From Aeromicrobium sp. (GTDB lineage: Bacteria; Actinomycetota; Actinomycetes; Propionibacteriales; Nocardioidaceae), in assembly GCA_023257515.1 (NCBI GenBank), contig JALRCA010000204.1:1-50919 (forward strand): a stretch of DNA of 50,919 nt. The letters are read 5' to 3'. The notes below the pieces were generated by a model. The model ran no database searches. It was not told the DNA's origin and saw only the letters and a program-made list of their open reading frames with translations. A program made the translations under genes and the position numbers. This document shows positions 1 through 10,003 of this stretch, in pieces (the stretch's first letter is position 1; every line of letters starts with the position of its first letter).

Positions 1-955
1 TCAGGAACGGCAGCTGCGAGAGGGCCAGACGGGTGTCGGTGAGCTGCAGCTTGTACTGGAAGAGGTTGGTGAACGACAGCAGCGAAGCGCCGTACGCAAG
101 GTTGTAGACGAGGCCGATCAGCACGGCGGCGATGAAGATGGGCCACTTCAGGAGGCCGATCGGGAAGAACGCGCTGTCGCCCGCGTGGCGCTCCCGGAAG
201 TAGAACGCCACGAGCAGGATGACCCCAACCAGCGCCGTGCCCCACGTAAGGGGCGACGAGAAGCCGGACGACGCATGCGCGATGCCGAAGAGCAACCCGA
301 TGATTCCGAGTCCCAGAAGGGCCTGGCCTGGGAGGTCCCACGGCCCGGTGTCCCGGTCGGCCTTGTCGTCGGCGGGCAGCACGAAGAAGGCCGCGAGTAG
401 CGCCAGCAGCGACACGATCGGCACGAGGATGTATGCCACGCGCCAATCAACGCCGGCGAGCACGCCGCCGAGGAACGAGAAGATCACCGCCCCAACGCCG
501 CTGACGGCCATGAAGATGCCGAGTGCCGCGGGCAGCCCCCCCTTGCCCTTGGCGAAGAGCTTCACATAGGCGAAGGCAGCGCCGAAGATGGCACCGCACC
601 CGATGCCGGCGAGGATGCGGCCGAGCAGGAACATGCCGGTGTTGGCCGCCGACAGCACCACGAGATCGCCGACGATCGTGAAGATAAGCGCCGCGCTCAG
701 CACCTTCCGACGACCGAGCTTGTCGGCCAGCATGCCGGTGGTGATCACGGTGGCGGCCAGCGCCAGCGTGCTGATGGCGGCGGCCAGCGCGGCCGTGCTC
801 CCCATGTCGAGCGCGTTGGCGGCGCGAAGCAGCGCCGTGGAGTTGATGTTCGGGTCGGAGGTCTGGATGGCCGCCAGCACGCCCAGGAAGACCAGGCCCA
901 CCATCGGGGCCACGTGGTGCGCCTTGGCGCCGCCGCCCTTGTGCGTGATGCTCAC
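1..955 (-). CDS. MFS transporter, DHA2-like, truncated by the window edge
   Basis: Proton-driven drug or metabolite exporter of the major facilitator superfamily, in the inner membrane. The frame starts at a GTG (955-953) four codons after an in-frame TGA and stays open to base 1, so the C-terminus is missing. About 318 residues are visible, with alternating hydrophobic helices and the MFS loop motif GMLADKLGRRKVL near residues 75-87. The arrangement fits the 14-helix EmrB/QacA (DHA2) group. It lies downstream of the CBS gene on the same strand. It belongs to the left block that I judge foreign to the central contig. The substrate cannot be inferred. Confidence 0.8.
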   Translation of the reverse strand, partial: MSITHKGGGAKAHHVAPMVGLVFLGVLAAIQTSDPNINSTALLRAANALDMGSTAALAAAISTLALAATVITTGMLADKLGRRKVLSAALIFTIVGDLVVLSAANTGMFLLGRILAGIGCGAIFGAAFAYVKLFAKGKGGLPAALGIFMAVSGVGAVIFSFLGGVLAGVDWRVAYILVPIVSLLALLAAFFVLPADDKADRDTGPWDLPGQALLGLGIIGLLFGIAHASSGFSSPLTWGTALVGVILLVAFYFRERHAGDSAFFPIGLLKWPIFIAAVLIGLVYNLAYGASLLSFTNLFQYKLQLTDTRLALSQLPFL

Positions 956-1148
956 GCGGAGCCCCGGAGGTCAGCATCGATGCGGAACGGCATGCGCACG
1001 AAGGGAATTCTCACTTCCGACCGGAGGGCGAACTCAAGGGAACGGTACGTGGCGCATCGGCGTCGCGCGATGGCGAACAGGCGTGCGTGGCGGCCGGCGG
1101 GACGGGGGCGCGGGCAGGCGAGGGGGAGTTCGGCGGATCCAGGCGGAT

Positions 1149-1550
1149 CTAGGCGGCGTCGGCCCGGGCGTCGGCGGCGAGGCCACCCACCCGGATGACG
1201 TCGCGCATCGAGAGGATCCCCACGAGCTCGGGGCCCTCGAACACCAACACGTGGCGGATGCCGTGGCGCACCATCTGGTCGGCCGCGGTCTGCAGCGGCC
1301 ACTCCGGCGCGGCGGTGATGAGTGAGCCGGTCATGTGATCGCCCACCACCTCGACGTCCATGTCCATTCCGGCGGCGAGCGCCTTGAGCAGGTCGCGCTC
1401 GGTGATGACGCAGGGGCCGGGCAGGTCGTGGTCCATCACGACGGCCGCACCGGTCTTGTGCTGCACCATCTTCTCGGACGCCTGGCGCAGCGTGTGCGTC
1501 GGTCCGACCATCGCATTCAGCGCGCTCATGGCGTCTCTCACCTGCTTCAT
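1149..1550 (-). CDS. Two-CBS-domain protein
   Basis: A 133-residue protein made almost entirely of a CBS pair (about residues 5-60 and 70-122), a module that binds adenosyl ligands and usually regulates a partner enzyme or channel. Visible CBS hallmarks are ..GAAVVMD..GPCVITERDLLKAL in the first half and ..HVLVFEG.ELVGILSMRDVI in the second. There is no fused catalytic or HTH domain, so it is a stand-alone regulator of unknown partner. It is divergent from the omega-like gene. The 193 bases between it and the MFS gene show nothing I can name. Confidence 0.85.
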   Translation of the reverse strand: MKQVRDAMSALNAMVGPTHTLRQASEKMVQHKTGAAVVMDHDLPGPCVITERDLLKALAAGMDMDVEVVGDHMTGSLITAAPEWPLQTAADQMVRHGIRHVLVFEGPELVGILSMRDVIRVGGLAADARADAA

Positions 1551-1648
1551 GTGCGGATAGTGTCAATCTCGTGCTGCCGCGTCAACCGGCGCTTCCGGCG
1601 CAGGGCGCTACACTCCCGCGCTGTTCATGGGATGACCTTGGAGGGTTG

Positions 1649-2160
1649 ATGCTCTACGGAAGCCGGCTGGATGACGCTCTCGAGCACGTCGACGGCAGCC
1701 GCTATGCGCTGGTGCACGCCGTGTCGAAGCGCGCGCGCCAGATCACGCTCTGGCTCACGGCCGACCCCGCGGAGCTGCGCTCCGAGGACGCCCCGCCGCC
1801 CGCTCCGGGTGAGCTGTCGTCCCGCGACCCCGTCGCCCTCGCCGAGGCGGAGATCCTCGCCGGCGAGGTGGCCGTGCACTGGAATCCCGACGGCAGCCCC
1901 GAGGAGCGCGAGCTCCCCGACACCACGGTGTTCGAGGCCGACCCGCTCCTCCTCGAGCTCGAGGACGAAGAGGTCATGGAGGCCGAGGACGACGCCGCCG
2001 AGGGCGTTGCCACCACGCTCGTCGAGGCGCTCGAAGCCGTGGCGTCCGGTGAGGCGGACACGGTCGAGGAGACCGCAGATGCCAGCATCGTGGATGCCGA
2101 GACGGCCGACGCGGTGGAGGACGTCGACGAGCTGCTCGACGGCGGCGCCGAGATCGATGC
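1649..2160 (+). CDS. rpoZ: RNA polymerase omega subunit-like protein, C-terminus replaced at the chimeric join
   Basis: Omega is the small assembly subunit of RNA polymerase. Residues 1-75 carry the Rpb6/omega signature (SRYALVHAVSKRARQI, then DPVALAEAEILAGEV). A long acidic tail (~90 residues rich in Glu/Asp/Ala) follows, which is unusual. Start ATG 1649 sits just after GGAGGG (1640-1645), a short spacing; a TACACT box lies at 1609-1614. The reading frame stays open to 2380, but from about 2160 it runs antisense to an M20 amidohydrolase, so the final ~70 residues are not omega sequence. The N-terminus does not resemble the omega expected for the central actinobacterium. Part of the left foreign block. 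Confidence 0.7.
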
Positions 2161-2170
2161 CGACCTTGTC
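2140..2170. other. Probable left chimeric junction
   Basis: On the plus strand the omega-like frame loses any omega character here. On the minus strand a good M20 amidohydrolase N-terminus loses similarity at the same place: after ..VVAAWMDKVGI the reading turns into the antisense of the omega tail. Two gene fragments, each missing its end at the same spot and pointing tail-in, is the pattern of a join between unrelated DNAs. The exact base cannot be fixed because the sequence around 2150-2165 could belong to either side. Confidence 0.7.
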
Positions 2171-2353
2171 CATCCACGCCGCGACCACGTCGGTGGTGCG
2201 CTCCTCGTGCCACGAGAGCTCCGGGCTCGCGTGCAGGTCACGACGCAGCTCGATCAGGTCTGGCGTGATGACCTGGATCGAGCGGGCGATGGCGTCGGCG
2301 TGGGGCACCGGGACAGGATACGCCCGCGACCGCCGACCCACGGGGCGTCCCAT
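2165..2353 (-). pseudogene. M20 amidohydrolase/peptidase, N-terminal fragment
   Basis: Start of a metal-dependent amidohydrolase (M20D, hippurate hydrolase-like). The fragment reads ..PDLIELRRDLHASPELSWHEERTTDVVAAWM.., the standard N-terminal helix and 'RRDLHxxPEL' motif of the family. Start is ATG 2353 or the GTG 15 codons later. It is divergent from the NTF2-like gene at 2377. Only about 60 of ~400 residues are present, because the frame ends at the left junction. The truncation is most simply an assembly artefact, so the intact gene should exist in the source genome. Confidence 0.65.
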
Positions 2354-2376
2354 CGAGGTGGCGTAGGGTCGCGGAC

Positions 2377-2709
2377 ATGAGCGATCTCGAGGTACCGGCA
2401 CCCGTGCAGGCCGTCGTCGACGCGATCAACGGCGCCGACACCGAGGCCTTCGTCGCCGCCTTCACGGCCGACGGCCAGGTCGACGACTGGGGCCGCGTGC
2501 TGAGCGGCCCGGACGGCGTCCGCAGCTGGGCCGAGACCGACGCGATCGGGGCGGGCGCGCAGATGACCGTCCTCGAGGCCACGACCGAGGGCGCCGTGAC
2601 GACCCTGCTCTTCGACTGGCGCAGCTCGGTCTTCAACGGCCAGTCGCACGCGGTCGTGACGGTCGACGGTGACAAGGTCTCCTCGTTCCGCATCCCACCG
2701 AACGAGTGA
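2377..2709 (+). CDS. NTF2-like/SnoaL-like small protein
   Basis: A 110-residue protein with the cone-shaped NTF2/SnoaL fold pattern: an N-terminal helix pair (VQAVVDAINGADTEAFVAAF), then FTADGQVDDWGRVLSGPDGVRSW and curved strands. Members bind small hydrophobic ligands or act as isomerases or cyclases; no catalytic residue assignment is safe here. The gene begins 7 nt after a TAGGGT box (2364-2369) with no Shine-Dalgarno, so the mRNA is probably leaderless. It is followed 7 nt later by the small membrane protein, likely co-transcribed. Confidence 0.75.
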   Translation: MSDLEVPAPVQAVVDAINGADTEAFVAAFTADGQVDDWGRVLSGPDGVRSWAETDAIGAGAQMTVLEATTEGAVTTLLFDWRSSVFNGQSHAVVTVDGDKVSSFRIPPNE

Positions 2710-2716
2710 CCGGGCG

Positions 2717-2926
2717 ATGAGCTGGGTGACCGCCGAGGGCGGGGCCCTGGACCGCAGCGTCGTCGTGGCGAGCCTGCTGCTGGCCCTGAGCTCGACGTTC
2801 ATGCTCGTCGTCACGGTGAGCAGCGAGTCGTGGGGTCCGGCGGTGTTCTGGACCGTCGTGCTCGTGCTGGCCGTCTGGGCCTTCGTGCGCTTCGCGCTCA
2901 AGGTGCGGCGCGCCGCTCGCTCCTAG
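2717..2926 (+). CDS. Small two-helix membrane protein, hypothetical
   Basis: A 69-residue protein with two predicted membrane helices (about residues 15-34 and 39-59) and a basic C-terminal tail (KVRRAARS). I do not recognise a family. ATG 2717 is chosen over an upstream in-frame ATG at 2669 because the latter would overlap the preceding gene and add a non-hydrophobic, low-complexity start. Its TAG stop shares the palindrome CTAG (2923-2926) with the stop of the convergent SRPBCC gene. Confidence 0.6.
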   Translation: MSWVTAEGGALDRSVVVASLLLALSSTFMLVVTVSSESWGPAVFWTVVLVLAVWAFVRFALKVRRAARS

Positions 2927-3354
2927 GCCGACTCGAGCGTCGACGTGATCTGGGCGATCGTCGTGTCGGCCAGGCGGCTCAACGGCCGGGCGAGGACGAG
3001 ACCGGCGAGGACGCCCCAGGGCGCCGGGAACTCGAAGACCGCCCGGTAGTGGATGCGGGTGCGCTCGCCCGCGGGCGTGAAGGTCATGTGGTCGGTCGCC
3101 GTCGTGCGACCGTTGACCCCGCGGCACACGAAGCGCGTCGGCACGTCGTGGGCGACGGTCTCGTACTCGAGCCTGACCTTGCGACCCATGAACCGGGAGC
3201 GGTTGTCGTACGTCGTCCCGAGCCCGCCGTCGCCGGACGTCCGCCGGGTCGAGAGGGTTCCGGGATCCCACAGCTCGGTGTTCTCGAAGTCCGACAAGAA
3301 GGCGAAGACCTCCTCGATCGGGCGGTCGACCACGAAGGTCCTCTCGACGTCCAC
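2923..3354 (-). CDS. SRPBCC family (polyketide cyclase-like) protein
   Basis: A 143-residue START/SRPBCC-fold protein. It opens with VERTFVVDRPIEEVFAFLSDFENTELWDP, the typical first strand and helix pair, and ends with the long C-terminal helix (RPLSRLADTTIAQITSTLESA) that closes the ligand cavity. These proteins bind lipids or hydrophobic metabolites; the ligand is unknown. Start GTG 3354 is the first start codon matching the domain edge. It lies downstream of the marR-MFS pair on the same strand with a 56-nt gap and may be in that transcript. Confidence 0.8.
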   Translation of the reverse strand: MDVERTFVVDRPIEEVFAFLSDFENTELWDPGTLSTRRTSGDGGLGTTYDNRSRFMGRKVRLEYETVAHDVPTRFVCRGVNGRTTATDHMTFTPAGERTRIHYRAVFEFPAPWGVLAGLVLARPLSRLADTTIAQITSTLESA

Positions 3355-3410
3355 CGGACCATCGTCGCGCCTTCGGCGCGCCTCGGCACGGGAGTGGCAG
3401 AGGGGGCGGG

Positions 3411-4709
3411 TCAGCTGGCGAGGTCGACGTCCTCGGAGGCCTGCTGGCGCCGCAGGTGCAGGACGTCGCGCGCGAGGGGCAGCACCGGCTGGTGGCGTGC
3501 CCTGAGACCGCGGGCGGCCAGGACGACGGACACCGTGATCCCGGCTGCCGTCATGAGCCCACCGCCAATGAGCGTCCACCGGGCGCCGAAGGTCTCGCCG
3601 ACCCACCCGATGAGGGGCGAGCCCAGCGGCGTACCGCCCATGAAGATCATCAGGTAGAGCGCCGCGACGCGGCCGCGCATGGCCGGTTCCGTCGTCAGCT
3701 GGATCGTGGCGTTCGCCGCCGTGACCATAGTCAGCGCGGTCAGTCCCAGCAGGGGCAGGACCACGGCGTACGAGGCGTACGTGGGCATGAGGCCCGCCGC
3801 GACCTCGACGACGCTGAACACGAGTCCGGCCAGGACCACGAGTCGCACGCGGGGGCGCTCGCGCCGCGCGGCCAGCAGCGCGCCGCCCAGGGAGCCGATC
3901 GCCATGACGGAGCCGAGCAGCCCGTACTCCCCGGCGCCCTTGTCGAACACGTCGGTCGCCATGAGGGCACTCGTCATCTGGAAGTTCATGCCGAAGGTGC
4001 CGACGAAGAACACCGTCGCGAGGATCAGCACGAGGTCCGGCCGCGAGCGCACGTACCGGGCGCCGGCCCTGACGGCGCCGCGTCCACGTGGTGCGACGGG
4101 CGCCGGGTGCAGGTGGTCCGGGTCGAGCATCTGCAACGACCCCAGCACGGCCAGGTAGCTGAGGGCGTTGGCGAGGATGACCCACCCGGTCGCGGCGACG
4201 CCCGACCCGCCTGCGGCGATCAGGACGCCCGCGAGCGCCGGCCCGACCAGACGGGCGGAGTTGAACGACGCCGAGTTGAGCCCGACGGCGTTGGCCAGGT
4301 CGTCACGACCGACCATCTCGACCACGAACGACTGTCGGGCCGGGGCGTCGAACGCCGTGCCGACGCCGAAGACGAACGCGATGACGTAGACGTGCCAGGG
4401 CTGCGCGCTGCCGGTGACCGCGAGGACGCCGAGCACGAGGGCGGGGACGGCCATCGCGACCTGGGTGAGGCGAAGGACCTGTCGCTTGGGGAACCGGTCG
4501 GCCACGACGCCCGCGAGCGGCGAGAGCAGGAGCGCCGGCAGGAACTGCAGCCCCGTCGTGATGCCGAGGGCGGTGCCGGAACCCGTGAGCTGGAGGATCA
4601 GCCAGTCCTGCGCGACACGCTGCATCCACGTGCCGACGTTCGAGACGAGGGCGCCGGCGGCGTAGACGCGGTAGTTGCGGATCCGGAGGGCCCGGAAGGT
4701 GGGGCTCAC
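3411..4709 (-). CDS. MFS exporter (MFS_3/EntS-like)
   Basis: A 432-residue, 12-helix major facilitator of the EntS/MFS_3 type (N-terminus ..TFRALRIRNYRVYAAGALVSNVGTWMQRVAQDWLI..; loop motif LAGVVADRFPKRQVL). Such proteins export siderophores or drugs; the cargo here is unknown. The GTG start (4709) overlaps the TGA of the upstream marR gene by 4 nt (GTGA), which implies translational coupling. A MarR repressor joined directly to an exporter suggests that the exporter is induced by the ligand the MarR protein senses. Confidence 0.9.
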   Translation of the reverse strand: MSPTFRALRIRNYRVYAAGALVSNVGTWMQRVAQDWLILQLTGSGTALGITTGLQFLPALLLSPLAGVVADRFPKRQVLRLTQVAMAVPALVLGVLAVTGSAQPWHVYVIAFVFGVGTAFDAPARQSFVVEMVGRDDLANAVGLNSASFNSARLVGPALAGVLIAAGGSGVAATGWVILANALSYLAVLGSLQMLDPDHLHPAPVAPRGRGAVRAGARYVRSRPDLVLILATVFFVGTFGMNFQMTSALMATDVFDKGAGEYGLLGSVMAIGSLGGALLAARRERPRVRLVVLAGLVFSVVEVAAGLMPTYASYAVVLPLLGLTALTMVTAANATIQLTTEPAMRGRVAALYLMIFMGGTPLGSPLIGWVGETFGARWTLIGGGLMTAAGITVSVVLAARGLRARHQPVLPLARDVLHLRRQQASEDVDLAS

Positions 4710-5116
4710 GAGTCGGACAGGCGCTCGAGCAGAGCGGAGGCCTCTCTGAGGACGGCGCGCTCACGCGCGTCGAGGTGGCGCAGGCGCTGGTGAAGCCAGG
4801 CGTCGCGACGCTGCCGCTCCTCGGCGAGGACCTTCTCCCCGAGGTCGGACAGCTCGACCACGACCTGGCGGCCGTCGTCCGGGTGGGGACTGCGCTCGAC
4901 GATGCCGTCCTCGACGAGGCAGTTGAGGGTCCGGGTGACGCTGGGTGCGCTGACGCGCTCGTGCTGGGCGATGGCCGAGGGCGACGTCGGACCGAGCCGA
5001 CGCAGCGTGCCGAGGACCGACATCTGCGAGGGCGTCAGGTCGGAGTGCCGCTCCTGGCGGAGCCGACGGTTGAGGCGCGCCACCGCGAGAGCGAGTCGCT
5101 GGGAGTCGGTGGGCAT
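4706..5116 (-). CDS. MarR-family transcriptional regulator
   Basis: A 136-residue winged-helix repressor. Core: LTPSQMSVLGTLRRLGP..SAIAQHERVSAPSVTRTLNCLVEDGIVERSPHPDDGRQVVVELSDLG, with the recognition helix and the D-DGR wing motif intact, flanked by dimerisation helices. I use ATG 5116 rather than the in-frame ATG at 5134, because the segment above it contains a near-perfect 9-bp inverted repeat and a TACGCT -10 box 6 nt before 5116. This gives a leaderless, autoregulated gene. It forms an operon with the MFS gene. Confidence 0.88.
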   Translation of the reverse strand: MPTDSQRLALAVARLNRRLRQERHSDLTPSQMSVLGTLRRLGPTSPSAIAQHERVSAPSVTRTLNCLVEDGIVERSPHPDDGRQVVVELSDLGEKVLAEERQRRDAWLHQRLRHLDARERAVLREASALLERLSDS

Positions 5117-5120
5117 GTTC

Positions 5121-5146
5121 TTAGCGTAGATCATTAACTATGCTAA
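5121..5146. promoter_or_regulatory. Putative MarR operator overlapping the -10 box
   Basis: TTAGCGTAG-N8-CTATGCTAA: 9-bp arms with one mismatch, in the size range of MarR-family sites. It begins 5 bases upstream of the marR start at 5116 and covers the TACGCT hexamer (5123-5128 on the complement) that would place the transcription start at the start codon. Binding here would block the marR-MFS promoter. Confidence 0.6.
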
Positions 5147-5154
5147 CCAAGTTG

Positions 5155-5520
5155 CGGGGGTGCTGATTCCCCGGCGAGCCTGGGAATCCGCACGAGGCGG
5201 GTGGTGCGATCCGGGCATCGCGCGGGCAACCGGGCCTCGCGCGGCGGCCCAGCCACCGACCACGGGAATCCTCACGAACCGCGCGTCACGACCCGGGCAT
5301 CGCGCGGAGAACCGGGCCCCGCGCGCTGATTCCCCGGCGAGCCTGGGAATCAGCGCCGCCCCGGCGGCGGACGCCGAGAACCGGGCCTCGCGTGGCGACC
5401 TAGCCACCGCCCACGGGAATCCTCACGAACCGCGCGTTACGACCCGGGCATCGCGACAGGGAACCGGGCCCCGCGCGCTGATTCCCCGGCGAGCCTGGGA
5501 ATCAGCGCCGCCGTGGCGGC
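5155..5520. repeat. Non-coding cluster of three imperfect ~150-163-bp repeat units with palindromes
   Basis: No convincing gene lies between the marR promoter and sdhB. The region holds three copies of a hairpin element, CGCTGATTCCC - 10-nt loop CGGCGAGCCT - GGGAATCAGCG (about 5163-5190 with a degenerate right end, 5324-5355, 5476-5507). They are separated by similar spacers that contain GGGAATCCTCACGAACCGCG and AACCGGGCCCCGCGCG. Centre-to-centre distances are ~163 and ~152 bp. A fourth copy of the hairpin with part of the spacer occurs at 34.25-34.33 kb. ORFs drawn through this region on both strands are repeat translations. Confidence 0.8.
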
Positions 5521-5532
5521 GGACGTGACGAT

Positions 5533-5567
5533 CCCCCGCCCGCACGGCAGGGCCGGGCGGACGGGGG
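5533..5567 (-). terminator. Imperfect GC hairpin downstream of sdhB
   Basis: CCCCCGCCCG and CGGGCGGACGGGGG face each other across an 11-nt loop. They pair apart from a small bulge. The hairpin lies 14 bases past the sdhB stop and is a plausible factor-independent-like terminator without a T-tract, as is common in actinobacteria. Confidence 0.4.
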
Positions 5568-5580
5568 ACGACGGGTGGGC

Positions 5581-6327
5581 TCAGGCCTTGCCGGCCGCCA
5601 GCGCGCCGAGCAGGTCGCGGTTGAGCCGGCTGATGACGTCGAGCGGGATGCCCTTGGGGCAGGCCGCCGTGCACTCGCCGATGTTGGTGCAGGAGCCGAA
5701 GCCCTCGGCGTCGTGCTGCTCGACCATGCCGAGGACGCGGGACTCCCGCTCCGGCTGGCCCTGCGGCAGCAGACCGAGGTGCGTCACCTTGGCGGCCGTG
5801 AACAGCATCGCCGAGCCGTTCGGGCACGCCGCGACGCACGCGCCGCAGCCGATGCACGTGGCCGCCTCGAACGCGTGGTCAGCGTCCTCCTTCGGCACGG
5901 GCAGGTTGTTGGCCTCGGGTGCCGAACCGGTGTTGACGCTGATGTAGCCGCCGGCCGCGATGATGCGGTCGAACGCGCCGCGGTCGACGATCAGGTCCTT
6001 GACGACCGGGAAGCCGCTCGCGCGCCACGGCTCGATGTCGATGACGTCGCCGTCCTTGAACGTGCGCATGTGCAGCTGGCACGTCGTGGTGACCTCGGGC
6101 CCGTGCGGGATGCCGTTGATGACGACACCGCACGTGCCGCAGATGCCCTCGCGGCAGTCGGAGTCGAACGCGACCGGCTCCTCGCCCGCGAGCGTCAGCT
6201 GCTCGTTGAGCACGTCGAGCATCTCGAGGAACGACATGTCCTCGACGACGTCGTCGAGGGCGTACGAGACCATCGAGCCCTTCGCGTCGGCGTTCTTCTG
6301 CCGCCAGACGTTGACCGTGATCCTCAC
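5581..6327 (-). CDS. sdhB: Succinate dehydrogenase iron-sulfur subunit
   Basis: Electron-transfer subunit of respiratory complex II (succinate to quinone, TCA cycle), on the inner face of the membrane. The 248 residues carry a [2Fe-2S] set (C58, C63, C66, C83; CREGICGTC) and the bacterial-ferredoxin set for [4Fe-4S]/[3Fe-4S] (C158, C161, C164, C168 in [12 protein letters not shown]213, C219, C223 in [11 protein letters not shown]). Start GTG 6327 follows GGAG at a 6-nt spacing and is 10 nt from the sdhA stop. Last gene of sdhCAB. Confidence 0.97.
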   Translation of the reverse strand: MRITVNVWRQKNADAKGSMVSYALDDVVEDMSFLEMLDVLNEQLTLAGEEPVAFDSDCREGICGTCGVVINGIPHGPEVTTTCQLHMRTFKDGDVIDIEPWRASGFPVVKDLIVDRGAFDRIIAAGGYISVNTGSAPEANNLPVPKEDADHAFEAATCIGCGACVAACPNGSAMLFTAAKVTHLGLLPQGQPERESRVLGMVEQHDAEGFGSCTNIGECTAACPKGIPLDVISRLNRDLLGALAAGKA

Positions 6328-6337
6328 TTGCAGCTCC

Positions 6338-8302
<1,965 letters not shown>

Positions 8303-8303
8303 G

Positions 8304-9023
8304 TCAGCCTCCCAGTCCGAAGAAGTAGATGGAGAACGGCGGCGCGAGGAACCCGAGCGTGATGATGGCCGCGAGGCCGATCGAGACGGGGGTCGCCCTC
8401 GACGCGATGCGCGTCGAGCTGCGGTTCTGGCCGAGGGTCGTGAGCGCGCTCCAGAAGCCGTGCCACAGGTGGAAGCCGACGGCGATCATCGCGACGGTGT
8501 AGGCCAGCAGCACCCAGAAGTACTGGAAGCTGTTGTGCAGCTTCGTGAACGGCTCGTCCGACGCGCCACCGGGGTGGATGTCGTTCGTCGTGAGGTTCAG
8601 GATGTGGAAGACGATGAACAGCGCGATCGTGACGCCGCCCCAGCGCATCGTGAACGAGGCGTAGCTGCGCTGGATGCCCGTCCGGTTCTGCTTGGAGTGG
8701 TAGCGCTTGCCGCCGCTGTAGCCGGCGGCCTTCTTGTTCCGGCGCCACAGGGTGATCGCGCAGTACGCGTGCACCAGGACCGAGGCCAGGAGCACGACGC
8801 GCACGACCCAGAGCAGGCCCTCGTGCGGCAGCATCGGCTCCCCGATGGTGCGCAGGTGGTGCGCGTACTCGTTGAAGGCGTCCGGGCTGACGAAGGCCTT
8901 CAGGTTTCCGTACATGTGGACCACGAGGTACCCGACCATGATCAGGCCGCTCACGGCCATCGCGTACTTCATCGCGACGGTCGAGCGTGTGGCCGGCACT
9001 CGTTTGAGCTGGGTTGTCGACAC
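8304..9023 (-). CDS. sdhC: Succinate dehydrogenase cytochrome b subunit
   Basis: Membrane anchor of complex II, which binds heme and quinone. 239 residues with about five membrane helices; histidines suited to heme ligation appear in [26 protein letters not shown] and GFHLWHGFW. One large cytochrome b subunit instead of separate SdhC/SdhD is the type-B arrangement. Start is GTG 9023 (..[25 protein letters not shown]). TACCGT (9035-9030 on the complement) lies 6 nt upstream, so translation is probably leaderless. A 5-bp hairpin CACGG-TAAG-CCGTG covers this -10 box. First gene of sdhCAB. Confidence 0.95.
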   Translation of the reverse strand: MSTTQLKRVPATRSTVAMKYAMAVSGLIMVGYLVVHMYGNLKAFVSPDAFNEYAHHLRTIGEPMLPHEGLLWVVRVVLLASVLVHAYCAITLWRRNKKAAGYSGGKRYHSKQNRTGIQRSYASFTMRWGGVTIALFIVFHILNLTTNDIHPGGASDEPFTKLHNSFQYFWVLLAYTVAMIAVGFHLWHGFWSALTTLGQNRSSTRIASRATPVSIGLAAIITLGFLAPPFSIYFFGLGG

Positions 9024-9104
9024 GCTGCCACGGTAAGCCGTGTCGGCGATTCGCGCTAAGTCATGATGAGGCGCACCTGCATAGACATCGGGCATGATGG
9101 TCGG

Positions 9105-9980
9105 GTGCAGTTCCAACAGCTCGCGTACTTCGTCGCCGTGGCCCGGCTCCGGCACTTCACGCACGCGGCGGACCAGCTGGGCGTCGCGCAGCCGACGCTG
9201 TCCAAGCAGATCCGCGTCCTCGAGAACTCCCTGGGCACCGCGTTGTTCGTCAGGGACCGCTCCGGGATCGAGCTGACCAGCGCGGGCGAGGCCCTGCTCC
9301 CCCACGCCGAGCGCATCCTGGTCGACGTCGAGACGGCGCAGCGAGCGGTGCACGAGGTGGCCGGGCTGCGCCGGGGCCGCGTGCGACTGGGGGCCACGCC
9401 CTCGGTGTGCGACGGCCTGCTGCCCGACGTGCTCACGTACTTCCACTCCGCCCACCCCGACATCGAGCTCGAGGTGCGTGAGGCGGGATCGCCGCTGCTG
9501 ACGCGTGACCTGCTGCGCGGACGGCTCGACCTGGCCCTGCTGATCGTGCCGCTGCCCTCGGACGCCGAGGACCTGGAGACGACGCCCGTCATGCGCGAGC
9601 GGCTGGTGCTCGCGGGCCCTCCGGACTCCACGCTCCCCGACGAGGTCGACGTGGCCGACCTGCGCGACGTCCCTCTCGTCATGTTCCGCGAGGGCTACGA
9701 CCTGCGCGAGGTCACGATGCGCACGTGCCTGCAGGCGGGCTTCACGCCGCACCTCGCGGTCGAGGGTGGCGAGATGAGCGCGGTGCTGCGCTTCGTCGAG
9801 GCCGGACTCGGCCACGCGGTGGTGCCGGAGATGGTGCTGGCCAGCCGTCCCCGCCTGCGGGCGATCCGCCTGCGCCGTCCCTCGATGAGCCGACAGATCG
9901 CGTTGGCCCACCGGCCGGGCTCGTTGCAGCTCGCGGCCCTGGCCTTCCGCGACGACCTGCTCGCGCGCCTCGCCCCCTGA
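9105..9980 (+). CDS. LysR-family transcriptional regulator divergent from sdhCAB
   Basis: A 291-residue LysR regulator: N-terminal winged HTH (FQQLAYFVAVARLRHFTHAADQLGVAQPTLSKQIRVLENSLGTALFVRD) and a periplasmic-binding-like effector domain from about residue 90. GTG 9105 is chosen because it gives the standard LysR start (VQFQQLAYFV) and lies 6 nt after CATGAT (9093-9098), a -10-like box. The ATGs upstream, near 9063, are probably non-coding. Divergence from sdhC suggests control of the sdh promoter or itself, but LysR genes also act elsewhere. The effector is unknown. Confidence 0.88.
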   Translation: MQFQQLAYFVAVARLRHFTHAADQLGVAQPTLSKQIRVLENSLGTALFVRDRSGIELTSAGEALLPHAERILVDVETAQRAVHEVAGLRRGRVRLGATPSVCDGLLPDVLTYFHSAHPDIELEVREAGSPLLTRDLLRGRLDLALLIVPLPSDAEDLETTPVMRERLVLAGPPDSTLPDEVDVADLRDVPLVMFREGYDLREVTMRTCLQAGFTPHLAVEGGEMSAVLRFVEAGLGHAVVPEMVLASRPRLRAIRLRRPSMSRQIALAHRPGSLQLAALAFRDDLLARLAP

Positions 9981-10003
9981 TTCTGTTCCCAGGTGTGCGC
10001 CCT

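Noticed and set aside
2160-2380. Natural C-terminal extension of the omega subunit
   Set aside because: These bases encode an M20 amidohydrolase N-terminus on the other strand, so the plus frame is a shadow.
2923-4185. 420-codon minus frame upstream of the SRPBCC protein
   Set aside because: The first ~277 codons are an alternative frame of the MFS gene; the SRPBCC start is GTG 3354.
5155-5520. Possible CRISPR array
   Set aside because: Repeat units are ~150 bp with similar, not unique, spacers, and no cas gene is near.
9024-9104. A defined LysR box between sdhC and lysR
   Set aside because: CATGATG occurs twice but no convincing T-N11-A palindrome could be fixed.
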